Positions 1 through 6,630 of a stretch of 9,968 bases of DNA are shown in pieces (within the stretch, counting starts at the first letter, position 1; every line of letters starts with the position of its first letter). Below the pieces are notes generated by a model that worked only from the letters and a program-made list of their open reading frames with translations, was not told the DNA's origin and made no database searches. The translations under genes and the position numbers were made by a program. This stretch comes from Thermoplasmata archaeon (lineage in GTDB: Archaea > Thermoplasmatota > Thermoplasmata > Thermoplasmatales > Thermoplasmataceae), in contig JAJZXP010000056.1 in the NCBI GenBank assembly GCA_021806345.1, forward strand, positions 1 to 9,968. The letters are read 5' to 3'.

Positions 1-171
1 AGAGTTGATGATTATGAGAAGTTTGTTGGATTGACAAAAAAGGGACAAGGTACGAAAAGACTAAAATTGATTGGCGCTGGCAGGGACATTCCGTTTTGCC
101 TTGACAAGGATAAAGTCCCCTTTGCAGTGACTTTTGCCAATCAGAAAATTGTCAGAATGAATGTGGAATGA
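1..171 (+). CDS. C-terminal fragment of an unrecognised protein (5' end outside window)
   Basis: Frame 1 is open from the first base to a TGA at 169-171 and gives 56 residues beginning RVDDYEKFVGLTKKGQG and ending KIVRMNVE. The composition looks like a real coding tail: a charged start, then alternating hydrophobic stretches (LKLIGAGRDIPFCLD, VPFAVTFANQKIVRM) that suggest beta strands. I do not recognise the family, and too little is present to assign a function. The stop lies inside the 3' end of the convergent mptE-like gene, so the two genes share 20 bases (152-171). There is no room for a separate terminator, so each transcript must end inside the other gene's sequence. Confidence 0.6.
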   Translation, partial: RVDDYEKFVGLTKKGQGTKRLKLIGAGRDIPFCLDKDKVPFAVTFANQKIVRMNVE

Positions 172-796
172 AATCTAAGGCAGTTCCCAGTCTTTCCCTG
201 ACAACATCAAGTATTATCTCTTGAGCGAATTTTAATTTTTCCGCCTTTATCGTACTTCCTTTCTTATATACAGGATCTATGAAATTGAAACCATTGAGTT
301 GAATGGATTTTGCTTCAAGCAAATTAGCTAACTTAACACTTCTATCTCCATCGGTAAATCCCTCTAGATTCATCAGTGGTCTCTCACCTGGAACCTGAGT
401 TGTTGCAATGAATATCCCTCCAAATTTTGGAACATATTTTTTTATTAAGTTGATATTATCTCCATGCGCGTGAATTAGCGGAATACTTCCACTCTTGCAG
501 AAATGGATTATTCTTTCCATGTTTCCATCAAGATCGGTCACAATTACATGCGGTGTGATTCCTATTCTATCTATGGCCGAATCCGCCACTATCACCACAT
601 TGCCGTTTGGTTTGTCAATTTTATTACCATACGGTCCTACGATTGTAAAATCCCTATTTCTGAACTTCATTAATTTGGAAACAATAACTTCTCCATTTGA
701 ATTGAAAGAACTCAATAAATTTTCGGAATCTATATCTTTGGAACAGTTTATATTGAGTTCCTCACATAATTTCCTGTAGGTTATTTCCCATTTCAT
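152..796 (-). CDS. mptE: MptE-like 6-hydroxymethyl-7,8-dihydropterin pyrophosphokinase (DUF115 family)
   Basis: This 214-residue cytosolic protein matches the archaeal MptE/DUF115 family. The family transfers pyrophosphate from ATP to 6-hydroxymethyl-7,8-dihydropterin in tetrahydromethanopterin/folate-type pterin synthesis, replacing bacterial FolK. Visible family motifs are VIVADSAID (68-76), the acidic VTDLDG (86-91), HAHGDN (109-114), and NLEGFTDGDR (143-152) followed by a GFNF segment (169-172). These acidic and His residues are the likely metal/nucleotide site (inference from the family). The ATG follows the DUF373 stop directly (TAA-ATG, no gap), so the two are almost certainly co-transcribed and translationally coupled. 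The length fits the family. The reaction is inferred; the pterin end product in this organism cannot be read from the window. Confidence 0.85.
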   Translation of the reverse strand: MKWEITYRKLCEELNINCSKDIDSENLLSSFNSNGEVIVSKLMKFRNRDFTIVGPYGNKIDKPNGNVVIVADSAIDRIGITPHVIVTDLDGNMERIIHFCKSGSIPLIHAHGDNINLIKKYVPKFGGIFIATTQVPGERPLMNLEGFTDGDRSVKLANLLEAKSIQLNGFNFIDPVYKKGSTIKAEKLKFAQEIILDVVRERLGTALDFIPHSF

Positions 797-1924
797 TTAT
801 CTGTTTTCCCTTTCTAGAACTTTTCCCTGAGTAGTAAAGGCGCTCTTTTTCTTGTGCACACCCGCAGTTACCAAGGCGAGCGATATTCCTGAAATTATCA
901 GAATGATGAAAAGAAGAGATGAGCCGAATCCAACATATTTTAGTGAATATCTCAGATATCCTAGAATCCCAAATAGAGTCAGTTCTGCTGATAGTGAAAA
1001 AGGAACAGCATAGAACAGAGTGTTGGGCATGCCGCTCCCGCTGATATAAACATCTGCGATTTTGAACAGTGCTCTTGAAGCAAGCGATGCATAAACCCAA
1101 AGACTGAATATCTGTAGAAATAAAAGGAACCTGTCTCCTATTGGGCCAGTGCCGTATAATATTGGATATGTGCTGGTAATTCCCACTAGGAAGATACCAA
1201 TTGATATAAGAGTGGATATGAACATTATCCTGGCTTCTTCAGAGTATGCCTTTACATCGTTCAGTGTCTTTGTTATCTTGATCTTAATGTCAAAGCCCTT
1301 CTCTGTGAAGAATGCCCCAATCACAACAATGACCAATGTGAAAGCATAGACCGACGGGCTGTTGTTAACTTTTCCAGTAAGGTCGAAAAAAGCAAGGAAA
1401 GCCAGGGATGCAATACCATAAACCAGTAGGATCAAACCTAGTGGTATAGAGAACTTTTTGATTAGTTTCTTGTCTTTCATCCCCTTAACTACGTAGTAAT
1501 AAAGGGATTCAATATTCTGATTGTGCCTTACTATGATATGCTTGACATACCTTATTCTGGTTCTTGAAAGTATCAGCGGCATTACATAATCATCCTCAGC
1601 CCCATCCGAGATCAGAATTGTTTCGTCATATTTTCTGGAAGCGTATATTTTCTCCAGTTGAGCTGAGATAATTTCATCTGATTTTTCTCCAACATCATCG
1701 TCTCCAGTTACCATAGCAATTTCCACATCTTCCCCTTTCGACTGAAGGGTTTCATAATGTTTCAGTGCTCCAAAGAGAGCGTTGGCGTCTGAGTCCTCCG
1801 GGTCTGCAGTTATCAATTTAACGGCTGCGCTGTAGCATTGAGAGTATCCGATGACGGGACCATTGATTCCCGCCTTTATTCCGTAGTCGTTATCTCTGTC
1901 AATGTTAAGTATCAGCGTTACCAT
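797..1924 (-). CDS. DUF373 family archaeal membrane protein
   Basis: This 375-residue protein has a soluble N-terminal domain of about 150 residues followed by roughly six hydrophobic segments (about 158-180, 190-206, 232-254, 265-285, 301-325 and 333-355) and a basic tail (HKKK at 357-360). The N-terminal domain has the acidic signatures typical of archaeal DUF373: NIDRDND (7-13), ADPEDSD (40-46), TGDDDVG (73-79) and SDGAEDD (106-112). These could bind a divalent metal or nucleotide, but the family's biochemical role is not known to me. A good Shine-Dalgarno, AGGTG at 1930-1934, sits five bases before the ATG and supports this start. The stop abuts the ATG of the mptE-like gene, linking the two. 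Confidence 0.85.
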   Translation of the reverse strand: MVTLILNIDRDNDYGIKAGINGPVIGYSQCYSAAVKLITADPEDSDANALFGALKHYETLQSKGEDVEIAMVTGDDDVGEKSDEIISAQLEKIYASRKYDETILISDGAEDDYVMPLILSRTRIRYVKHIIVRHNQNIESLYYYVVKGMKDKKLIKKFSIPLGLILLVYGIASLAFLAFFDLTGKVNNSPSVYAFTLVIVVIGAFFTEKGFDIKIKITKTLNDVKAYSEEARIMFISTLISIGIFLVGITSTYPILYGTGPIGDRFLLFLQIFSLWVYASLASRALFKIADVYISGSGMPNTLFYAVPFSLSAELTLFGILGYLRYSLKYVGFGSSLLFIILIISGISLALVTAGVHKKKSAFTTQGKVLERENR

Positions 1925-1929
1925 TGGTG

Positions 1930-1961
1930 CACCTATATCAATAAAAATATACTTAAACCTA
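1930..1961 (-). promoter_or_regulatory. Candidate promoter and ribosome binding site of the DUF373-mptE pair
   Basis: The minus strand reads AGGTTTAAGTATATTT at about 1961-1946, a good archaeal BRE/TATA-like element centred some 28 bases before the DUF373 ATG. The AGGTG Shine-Dalgarno at 1934-1930 matches the GGAGGTGATCC complement of the 16S tail. The two signals conflict slightly, because a start 25 bases after the TATA box would leave almost no leader. The AGGTG site may therefore serve a longer message that begins upstream of the winged-helix gene. Confidence 0.45.
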
Positions 1962-1975
1962 TGTTGAACTTATTT

Positions 1976-2194
1976 CTATTTTGTGATGTAATAACCCGCG
2001 CTTTTTTGTCTTGCGATTCTCTTTACCATCCCTTTATTTTGAAGTTCTTGTAGTGCCCCACTGACTAGAGCTTTTCCCAGTGAAGATGCTTTCATAATGT
2101 CATCTGCTGTCTTCAGTTTATCTTCCGACTGGGCACCAATCTTTTTGAGCGCTTCATAAACCTTCTTTGCATTTACAGATAGTTCGTCTGCCAT
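1976..2194 (-). CDS. Small winged-helix DNA-binding protein
   Basis: This 72-residue protein is predicted to be a single winged-helix domain. It has a first helix around VNAKKVYEALKKIG (7-20), a TADDIMKAS segment (29-37) resembling the second helix, and a recognition-helix-like SLGKALVSGALQELQNKG (38-55). The wing follows as MVKRIARQKSAGYYITK (56-72). Small stand-alone winged-helix proteins are common archaeal regulators; the target here is unknown. The ATG is preceded by GAGGAT with three bases between, an acceptable ribosome binding site. The gene lies 51 bases before DUF373 on the same strand and may regulate or simply share its transcript. No cysteine or metal ligand pattern is present, so ligand sensing is not obvious. 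Confidence 0.75.
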   Translation of the reverse strand: MADELSVNAKKVYEALKKIGAQSEDKLKTADDIMKASSLGKALVSGALQELQNKGMVKRIARQKSAGYYITK

Positions 2195-2197
2195 TTT

Positions 2198-2230
2198 ATC
2201 CTCAATAATGATATTAATATTGCGTATTTA
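2198..2230 (-). promoter_or_regulatory. Candidate promoter and ribosome binding site of the winged-helix gene
   Basis: The minus strand carries TAAATACG (2230-2223) and the palindromic ATATTAATAT (2220-2211), either of which could be the TATA element. GAGGAT follows at about 2203-2198, just before the ATG at 2194. If the Shine-Dalgarno is used, the upstream TAAATA element fits better, because it leaves a short leader. The ATATTAATAT palindrome could also be an autoregulatory site for the winged-helix protein (inference). Confidence 0.35.
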
Positions 2231-2276
2231 TTAATTTTTAGATTTTTCAAGTATTTATTCACCAAAACAGTAATCA

Positions 2277-2421
2277 ATATAAACTTAGTTTAGAAGTAGT
2301 ATGAATTTGCAAACCACGACATTAAATGCTCTCCTGAAAATTAAATTGATAAAATCATTAAATTCTATCTAAATCGATTCAAATCGGGAAAAGATGGTAA
2401 CAATTTTAATTTGTCTTTTTT
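2277..2421 (+). other. Possible small transcript or 23-codon ORF in the 2195-2439 spacer
   Basis: This AT-rich spacer has no normal-sized gene. On the plus strand it has a TATA-like CAATATAAAC (2277-2286), then an ATG at 2301 opening a 23-codon frame (MNLQTTTLNALLKIKLIKSL...) that stops at 2370-2372. A run of six T at 2416-2421 could end an archaeal transcript. The TATA-to-ATG distance is about 20 bases, slightly short for a leaderless start. The pattern may be chance in AT-rich DNA; no family is recognisable. Confidence 0.2.
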
Positions 2422-2439
2422 CACTTATATTAAATGGTT

Positions 2440-2811
2440 TTATAGTATGAGGAGGAGTCCTCCTATTCCGGAAAGTATTGGGCCGATAGCAAATCCTCCT
2501 CCAGTAAAGAGTATTATGATGCTCAGCAAAATGATGAGAACCCCATTTTCAACCTTACCGCGTTTCCTGTGTTTGTGACCTGCATTGTATATAACAATAG
2601 CCAATAAGATCCATAAAATAGGGATAATAGAAAGAACTACCGACCCACCTATTATGACAAGACCGGCTGGATTGAAAAACATAAGAGTTGCAATTCCCCC
2701 TAAGCCTACTACAAAAAATCCAATAAGTACTAGAATGCCCGATATTATCGAAATTATAGAACCCACGCTAGTCAGAAAATATCTTAAATCTGCTTGAGAT
2801 GACATTGCCAT
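2440..2811 (-). CDS. Small multi-pass membrane protein, function unknown
   Basis: This 123-residue protein is strongly hydrophobic, with membrane segments at about 12-40, 47-76 and 89-122. The last stretch is glycine-rich and could be one long or two short spans. A basic loop, HKHRKRGK (79-86), separates the second and third segments and should face the cytoplasm under the positive-inside rule. No cleavable signal peptide is obvious. I do not recognise a named family; it resembles many small archaeal membrane proteins of unknown role. The gene stands alone: it is divergent from the HMG-CoA synthase operon and 245 bases from the winged-helix gene. An alternative ATG six bases in gives MSSQADLR. 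The ATG at 2811 is preferred because the TATA-like element sits at the right distance for a leaderless message. Confidence 0.7.
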   Translation of the reverse strand: MAMSSQADLRYFLTSVGSIISIISGILVLIGFFVVGLGGIATLMFFNPAGLVIIGGSVVLSIIPILWILLAIVIYNAGHKHRKRGKVENGVLIILLSIIILFTGGGFAIGPILSGIGGLLLIL

Positions 2812-2823
2812 TCATACAAATTC

Positions 2824-2838
2824 TTTATATTAATATTC
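2824..2838 (-). promoter_or_regulatory. Candidate TATA element for the small membrane protein
   Basis: The minus strand reads AATATTAATATAAAG here, centred about 20-25 bases before the ATG at 2811. No Shine-Dalgarno lies between, so the message is probably leaderless, as is usual in Thermoplasmatales. This element and that of HMG-CoA synthase lie back to back in a 163-base divergent spacer. Confidence 0.5.
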
Positions 2839-2941
2839 CTTTATTTTGATAGTTTTCAAAAAGGATGTTATTTAAACGTCCATTTAATTCTGCATTTAAT
2901 TGTACCGATAATTAGACAGATGACGAAGGCACATTTAACAA

Positions 2942-2952
2942 TTATTAAATAT
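2942..2952 (+). promoter_or_regulatory. Candidate TATA element of the HMG-CoA synthase operon
   Basis: TTATTAAATAT is centred 28 bases before the ATG at 2975, with no Shine-Dalgarno between. This spacing fits a leaderless first gene and supports ATG 2975 over the in-frame GTG at 2969. Upstream, CATTTAA occurs three times (2881, 2893 and 2932) and could bind a regulator. Confidence 0.5.
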
Positions 2953-2974
2953 TATTCTCTTTTCTTCGGTGAGT

Positions 2975-4036
2975 ATGGATAAATTTGGGATTGTTAGTTA
3001 CGGTAGTTATATTCCAAGATATAGAATAAAACCGGATGAAATCGCAAGAGTTTGGGGTGAAGATCCCGAAACAATAAGGAATGGTATATACATATTGAGC
3101 AAATCTGTACCGTCTCCAGATGAGGATGTTGCAACCATCTCTGTCGAGGCTTCAAGGGCAGCACTGAAAAGAGGAGGATTGAAAGGTAATCAGATAGAGG
3201 CCATCTATATTGGTTCAGAAAGCCATCCCTACGCTGTTAAACCTACAGCAACAATTGTGGCATCAGCCATAGGCGCCAATTTTTCGACATTTGCTGCTGA
3301 CTATGAATTTGCCTGCAAGGCTGGTACAGCAGGTATGCAGAATGTACTTGGTCTTGTGAAATCTGGAATGATAAAGACGGGTATGGCTATTGGCTCGGAT
3401 ACTTCGCAGGGAGCACCAGGAGATGTTCTGGAATATTCTGCCTCAGCAGGTGGGACAGCCATGATTATAGGAAGAGAGAGAGTAGCAGCAGAAATAAAAG
3501 GAACCCTTTCAGTTACGTCGGACACACCAGATTTCTGGAGAAGGGAGGGTGCGCCGTATCCTACCCACGGTGAAAGATTTACGGGAGAACCCGCTTATTT
3601 TAAACATGTAATAAGTGCGGGAAAAGAAATGATGAAAAAGATGGATACAAAACCAGAGGACTACACATATTGCGTATTCCATCAGCCAAATGGCAAGTTT
3701 CCTATGAGGGCTGCGAAGGTGCTGGGCTTTTCGGATAACCAGAATAAAGATGGATTGTTAACTCCAATGATTGGAAACACCTATTCGGGTGCCGCGATGA
3801 TGGGTCTTTCTGCAATACTTGATATTGCGAAACCGGATGATAGAATTCTAGCAGTATCCTTTGGATCGGGTGCAGGTTCAGATGCATTCCACATTGAAGT
3901 GACTTCTGAAATAGAGGAGTTGCATAAAAGGGGAGCAGTTACGATAAAGGAGTTACTTCAAAATACAGAATTTATCGATTATGGAATGTATGTAAAGTTC
4001 AAGAAAAAACTGGTTGTTGGTGATGATATTGAGTAA
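2975..4036 (+). CDS. Archaeal-type hydroxymethylglutaryl-CoA synthase
   Basis: This 353-residue cytosolic enzyme condenses acetyl-CoA with acetoacetyl-CoA to HMG-CoA, the second step of the mevalonate route to archaeal isoprenoid lipids. The N-terminus [19 protein letters not shown] is typical of archaeal HMG-CoA synthases. The catalytic set is intact (numbered from ATG 2975): Glu82 in [11 protein letters not shown], nucleophile Cys114 in [12 protein letters not shown], and His236 in [11 protein letters not shown]. The [11 protein letters not shown] segment (about 268-278) and the C-terminal [11 protein letters not shown] loop are also family features. Length is normal. An in-frame GTG at 2969 would add two residues; ATG is preferred because it matches the residue numbering of characterised archaeal enzymes and the TATA spacing. 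The 3' end overlaps the thiolase gene, indicating coupled translation. In methanogens this enzyme forms a channelling complex with the thiolase and the DUF35 protein encoded next. Confidence 0.95.
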   Translation: MDKFGIVSYGSYIPRYRIKPDEIARVWGEDPETIRNGIYILSKSVPSPDEDVATISVEASRAALKRGGLKGNQIEAIYIGSESHPYAVKPTATIVASAIGANFSTFAADYEFACKAGTAGMQNVLGLVKSGMIKTGMAIGSDTSQGAPGDVLEYSASAGGTAMIIGRERVAAEIKGTLSVTSDTPDFWRREGAPYPTHGERFTGEPAYFKHVISAGKEMMKKMDTKPEDYTYCVFHQPNGKFPMRAAKVLGFSDNQNKDGLLTPMIGNTYSGAAMMGLSAILDIAKPDDRILAVSFGSGAGSDAFHIEVTSEIEELHKRGAVTIKELLQNTEFIDYGMYVKFKKKLVVGDDIE

Positions 4037-5195
4037 AGACGTTTATGTTATTGGAGCAGGAGAAGCAAAATATGGAGAATTATGGAACAGATCTCTCAGA
4101 GATATAGCGGTTGAGGCGGGTTTAAAATCAGTTGAGGATGCAGGAATCAGGACAAAGGATCTTGGTGCGATTTTCATGAGCAATAGCTTAGGAGGGGGTA
4201 TTAGCAAACAGGAGCATCTGAGTGCACTCATGTCAGATCACGCCGGAATTGCCTCTGAAATGATACCTTCAGTGAGAATTGAGGCATCCACTGCTTCAGG
4301 TGGAGCAGCAATAAGGGAAGGTTATCTTGCAATAAAATCTGGGGAATATGATGTTGTTATGGTGGGAGGCGCTGAAAAGATGACCGAACTTTACGGAAAC
4401 GAGAATATCGACATCACGTCTTCAATACTTGACAGGGAGTGGGAAGCATTCGAGGGAGGAACGCCTGCAGCAATGGCTGCATTAACTGCAAGAAAATATA
4501 TGAAAGACTTCAATGTTGGGAAAGAAACACTTGCAAAAGTATCTGTAAATGACCACTTAAATGCAAGCATGAATGAAAATGCTCATTTCAGGAATAAGAT
4601 TACCGTTGAACAGGCCCTAAATGCTACCTGGATAGCAGAACCATTGAATCTAATGGACTGCGCACCACTCAGCGATGGTGCCTCAAGTATAATTCTGGCT
4701 TCGGACGAGTACATGAAAAAGCATGGTAAGGAAGGAGTCAAAATTTTATCATCCGCAATGGCACAGGGACCATTTGCCCTACATAGCAGGAAGTCTATAT
4801 ATACAGCAGAATGCACAGTTGCAGCTTCTAAAAAAGCACTTGAAAAAGCAGGACTTAAACATAAGGATATTTCAATGGTTGAAGTCCACGACTCCTACAA
4901 CATTTATGGATTGACATCCCTGGAAGATTTAGGTTTTGCTGAAAAGGGAAAAGCCAGAGAACTGATAGAATCTGGGATTGGAGTAGAAAGCAACCTTCCA
5001 GTAAATACATCGGGAGGCTTAAAGGCCAAAGGCTTTCCGTTTGGTGCAACTGGGGTCGGGCAGGTTGTTGAAGCTTATTTGCAGCTTAAGGGAATAGCTG
5101 GAAAAAGACAGGTCAAAGATGCAAAAAATGTTATGGTGCATAATATGGCAGGATCGGGAGTTGCTTCAGTTGTTCACATTTTGGGGGTGGCATGA
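4023..5195 (+). CDS. Thiolase-family protein lacking the catalytic cysteines and GHP histidine
   Basis: This 390-residue archaeal SCP2/acetoacetyl-CoA-thiolase-like protein is full length and undamaged. Conserved structural motifs include [10 protein letters not shown] near the N-terminus, [28 protein letters not shown] and [10 protein letters not shown]. Normal archaeal relatives make acetoacetyl-CoA from two acetyl-CoA. Here the nucleophile motif EAACASGG reads EASTASGG (Thr90, codon ACT at 4290), HDCF reads HDSY (His289 kept, Ser291, Tyr292), and GHPxGATG reads GFPFGATG (Phe338). With the nucleophile and the GHP histidine gone, ordinary thiolysis or condensation is unlikely. It may be a scaffold for HMG-CoA synthase, or use other chemistry, as the Ltp2-type steroid aldolases do with a DUF35 partner. 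Upstream in-frame TTG/TTG/GTG (4014, 4017, 4020) and TTG 4029 are alternative starts; ATG 4023 is chosen and overlaps the HMG-CoA synthase end by 14 bases. Confidence 0.9.
   Translation: MILSKDVYVIGAGEAKYGELWNRSLRDIAVEAGLKSVEDAGIRTKDLGAIFMSNSLGGGISKQEHLSALMSDHAGIASEMIPSVRIEASTASGGAAIREGYLAIKSGEYDVVMVGGAEKMTELYGNENIDITSSILDREWEAFEGGTPAAMAALTARKYMKDFNVGKETLAKVSVNDHLNASMNENAHFRNKITVEQALNATWIAEPLNLMDCAPLSDGASSIILASDEYMKKHGKEGVKILSSAMAQGPFALHSRKSIYTAECTVAASKKALEKAGLKHKDISMVEVHDSYNIYGLTSLEDLGFAEKGKARELIESGIGVESNLPVNTSGGLKAKGFPFGATGVGQVVEAYLQLKGIAGKRQVKDAKNVMVHNMAGSGVASVVHILGVA
5183..5190 (+). promoter_or_regulatory. Shine-Dalgarno of the DUF35 gene, inside the thiolase 3' end
   Basis: GGGGGTGG lies five bases before ATG 5196 and pairs with the CCUCC tail of 16S rRNA seen at the right end of the window. 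It fixes this start over the out-of-frame ATG at 5192. It also shows that internal operon genes use Shine-Dalgarno starts while the first gene appears leaderless. Confidence 0.65.
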
Positions 5196-5597
5196 ATGGG
5201 AGAATTATCTAGAATGTGGAGAGAGAGCCCTAACAGATATAGACTGCTAGGTAAAAAGTGTGGAAATTGTAAGAGAACGTATTTTCCTTCCAGAGATGTT
5301 TGTCCTGTGTGCCACAGAGAATCTCTGGGAAAGATGGCTGACCTTGAGCTTTCTGGCTGCGGAGAAATAATTTCTTATACGATAGTGCACGAAGCCCCAC
5401 CTGCCTTTTCAAGACAGCGACCATATATTCTGGCCCTGATCCAGCTCGATGAGGGACCTGTTTTAACAGGACAGATTGTTGACACGCCAGCTTCCGAAGT
5501 TGATTTCGGGAAGAGAGTCAGGAGCGTATTCAGAAAAATGGCACAGGATGGAGAAAGCGGAATCATTTACTACGGATATAAATTCGTATTAAAGTGA
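5196..5597 (+). CDS. DUF35 zinc-ribbon/OB-fold protein, thiolase-HMG-CoA synthase complex partner
   Basis: This 133-residue protein has a helical start (MGELSRMWRESPNRYRLLG) and a rubredoxin-like zinc ribbon with ligands Cys22 and Cys25 (CGNC) and Cys36 and Cys39 (CPVC). An OB fold follows (about 48-130, including GEIISYTIVHEAPPAF and the VLTGQIVD segment). This is the standard DUF35 (ChsH2/OB-fold acyl-CoA-associated) layout and length. In methanogens the orthologous protein bridges thiolase and HMG-CoA synthase and helps form their shared CoA-binding tunnel; the same gene order here makes that role likely. It probably acts structurally and not as a catalyst. It starts immediately after the thiolase stop (TGA-ATG). 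A short spacer with the convergent peroxiredoxin gene follows. Confidence 0.9.
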   Translation: MGELSRMWRESPNRYRLLGKKCGNCKRTYFPSRDVCPVCHRESLGKMADLELSGCGEIISYTIVHEAPPAFSRQRPYILALIQLDEGPVLTGQIVDTPASEVDFGKRVRSVFRKMAQDGESGIIYYGYKFVLK

Positions 5598-5646
5598 TAT
5601 CCTCCTAACATATATGAAAGGCTTTCTGCCCAATTTTGTTAAAAAT
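5598..5646. terminator. Convergent intergenic spacer with weak T-runs
   Basis: This spacer between the 3' ends of the HMG-CoA synthase operon (+) and peroxiredoxin (-) has CAATTTTGTT on the plus strand and a TTTTT run on the minus strand just inside its right edge. Archaeal polymerase can end at such oligo-T stretches. GAAAGGCTTTC within it has arms too close for a hairpin. The role is inferred from position. Confidence 0.35.
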
Positions 5647-6105
5647 TTATTTAATGACCCCAACTCTTTTGAAGGTTTCCAAAACTTCTTTTGTATGACC
5701 CTTTGGAGTCACCTTTGGAAACACGTGAACTACAACTCCCTTATCATCTACAAGAAATGTTACCCTCTTCGCTGACCGTTCACCCATCACTCCGAATTTT
5801 TCACTTATTTTTTTGTTGTTATCTACCAAAAGTGGAAAATTCAGATTGAATTTTTGCTGGAATTTCTTATGAGATGCCTGTGTGTCTACAGATATTCCGT
5901 ATACATTTATCCCCTTTGCCTTATATTCCGAGTTTTCATCCCTGAATTCGCAGGCTTCCACTGTACATCCGGGCGTGTCGTCCTTAGGATAGAAATATAT
6001 CACGGAGGGTCTGCCCATTAATTTTGCATTGTCCACCTTGTTTCCGTCCTGATCAATAGTCTCAAATTGCGGGATTTTGCTTCCTACTTCCAATAGTTCT
6101 GCCAT
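5647..6105 (-). CDS. bcp: Bcp/PrxQ-type thiol peroxidase (peroxiredoxin)
   Basis: This 152-residue cytosolic peroxiredoxin reduces hydrogen peroxide and organic hydroperoxides using a thioredoxin-like donor. The active-site motif PKDDTPGCTVEACEFRD (40-56) holds Thr44, peroxidatic Cys47 and resolving Cys52. The CX4C spacing defines the atypical two-cysteine PrxQ/Bcp group. VIYFYPKDD, the YGISVDTQASHKKF segment (69-82) and GVMGERSAKR (with the family arginines) follow, and the length is typical. The gene has its own promoter region with an inverted repeat over the expected start, and is separated by 66 bases from the PUA gene upstream. The start ATG at 6105 lacks a Shine-Dalgarno, consistent with a leaderless message. 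Assignment to the family is secure; the physiological substrate is not visible. Confidence 0.93.
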   Translation of the reverse strand: MAELLEVGSKIPQFETIDQDGNKVDNAKLMGRPSVIYFYPKDDTPGCTVEACEFRDENSEYKAKGINVYGISVDTQASHKKFQQKFNLNFPLLVDNNKKISEKFGVMGERSAKRVTFLVDDKGVVVHVFPKVTPKGHTKEVLETFKRVGVIK

Positions 6106-6108
6106 ATG

Positions 6109-6137
6109 TGTACATTTGGTACAATGAGATTAATTTT
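6109..6137 (-). promoter_or_regulatory. Peroxiredoxin promoter with inverted repeat TGTAC-N5-GTACA
   Basis: The minus strand has an AAAATTAAT element (about 6137-6129), centred 28 bases before the ATG. Between it and the ATG lies a perfect inverted repeat, TGTAC-N5-GTACA (6109-6123). A protein bound there would cover the transcription start and block initiation, so it is a plausible redox- or metal-responsive operator. The regulator is unknown and no site has been matched. Confidence 0.45.
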
Positions 6138-6171
6138 TGCCAAAATTTTTAACACAACTCCTTTGCAATTT

Positions 6172-6627
6172 CTAGCAGGGGTTCTTTCCAGGAATCAAAA
6201 CAATCTCCGCTGCCTGACCTTCCTTTGATTGCTTAAGTTCCTCAGAGTTCTTTGTTGATCGTCCAACCGCAATAAATTGTCCTGTCTGATCCTTAATGTA
6301 TACTAGTTCTCCTTCTCTCACACCTTCCCCTATTTCGCTTATTCCCTTTCCAAATAACTTGGCACCGTTTAGAATGTGGGGAACAGCTCCGTTGTCTACC
6401 ACAAAATATCGAACGTTTGGCTTAATGGCATTAAGAAGTTCAAGGGATGGAATAAATTCTTTTTCCTCAAACGCTATGTGTCTTCCCCCTACTGAATAGC
6501 ATTTTCTCCCCTTATGCTCTTCGACCTCAATGATCGAATTTTCAAGAAATTCACTCCAAAGATTATTCTTTTTCAACTTGTCGTGCAGATTTCTTAGATC
6601 CTTTTTTGATAATGCGTGTCTTGCCAT
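6172..6627 (-). CDS. PUA-domain RNA-binding protein
   Basis: This 151-residue protein has an N-terminal region (1-70: basic helix LSKKDLRNLHDKLKKN, then short strands around IIEVEEHKGRKCYSVGG). A C-terminal PUA domain (about 72-148) follows, recognised by VRYFVVDNGAVPHILNGAKLF, GKGISEIGEGVREGELVYIKD and QFIAVGRST. This two-part layout matches the archaeal PUA proteins related to MCT-1/Tma20, which bind RNA or the ribosome. It lacks a catalytic domain such as a pseudouridine synthase or TGT, so it is probably a binding or translation factor (inference). The ATG lies three bases past the previous stop. AAGGTGATAA, overlapping that stop, is its ribosome binding site, so translation is coupled to the upstream unknown gene. 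It is the last gene of the secE-spt5 operon. Confidence 0.85.
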   Translation of the reverse strand: MARHALSKKDLRNLHDKLKKNNLWSEFLENSIIEVEEHKGRKCYSVGGRHIAFEEKEFIPSLELLNAIKPNVRYFVVDNGAVPHILNGAKLFGKGISEIGEGVREGELVYIKDQTGQFIAVGRSTKNSEELKQSKEGQAAEIVLIPGKNPC

Positions 6628-6630
6628 TTA

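Noticed and set aside
762..1100. 112-residue minus-strand frame across the DUF373/mptE junction
   Set aside because: It lies inside DUF373 in another frame, has shadow-like composition (many Cys, Arg, Ser and Ile), and conflicts with two recognised genes.
2195..2439. CRISPR, insertion sequence or tRNA in the spacer
   Set aside because: No repeat-spacer periodicity, terminal inverted repeats or cloverleaf pattern could be found.
4014..4022. Upstream TTG/TTG/GTG starts for the thiolase
   Set aside because: They add only one to three residues (MLV), lack a convincing ribosome binding site, and ATG 4023 is available; not fully excluded.
4023..5195. Thiolase as a decaying pseudogene
   Set aside because: The frame is complete, the length normal, the CoA-fold motifs retained and the gene tightly overlapped with its neighbours, so altered function is more likely than decay.
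5611..5625. GAAAGGCTTTC as a terminator hairpin
   Set aside because: The two arms are separated by one base and cannot form a stable stem-loop; archaeal termination does not need one.
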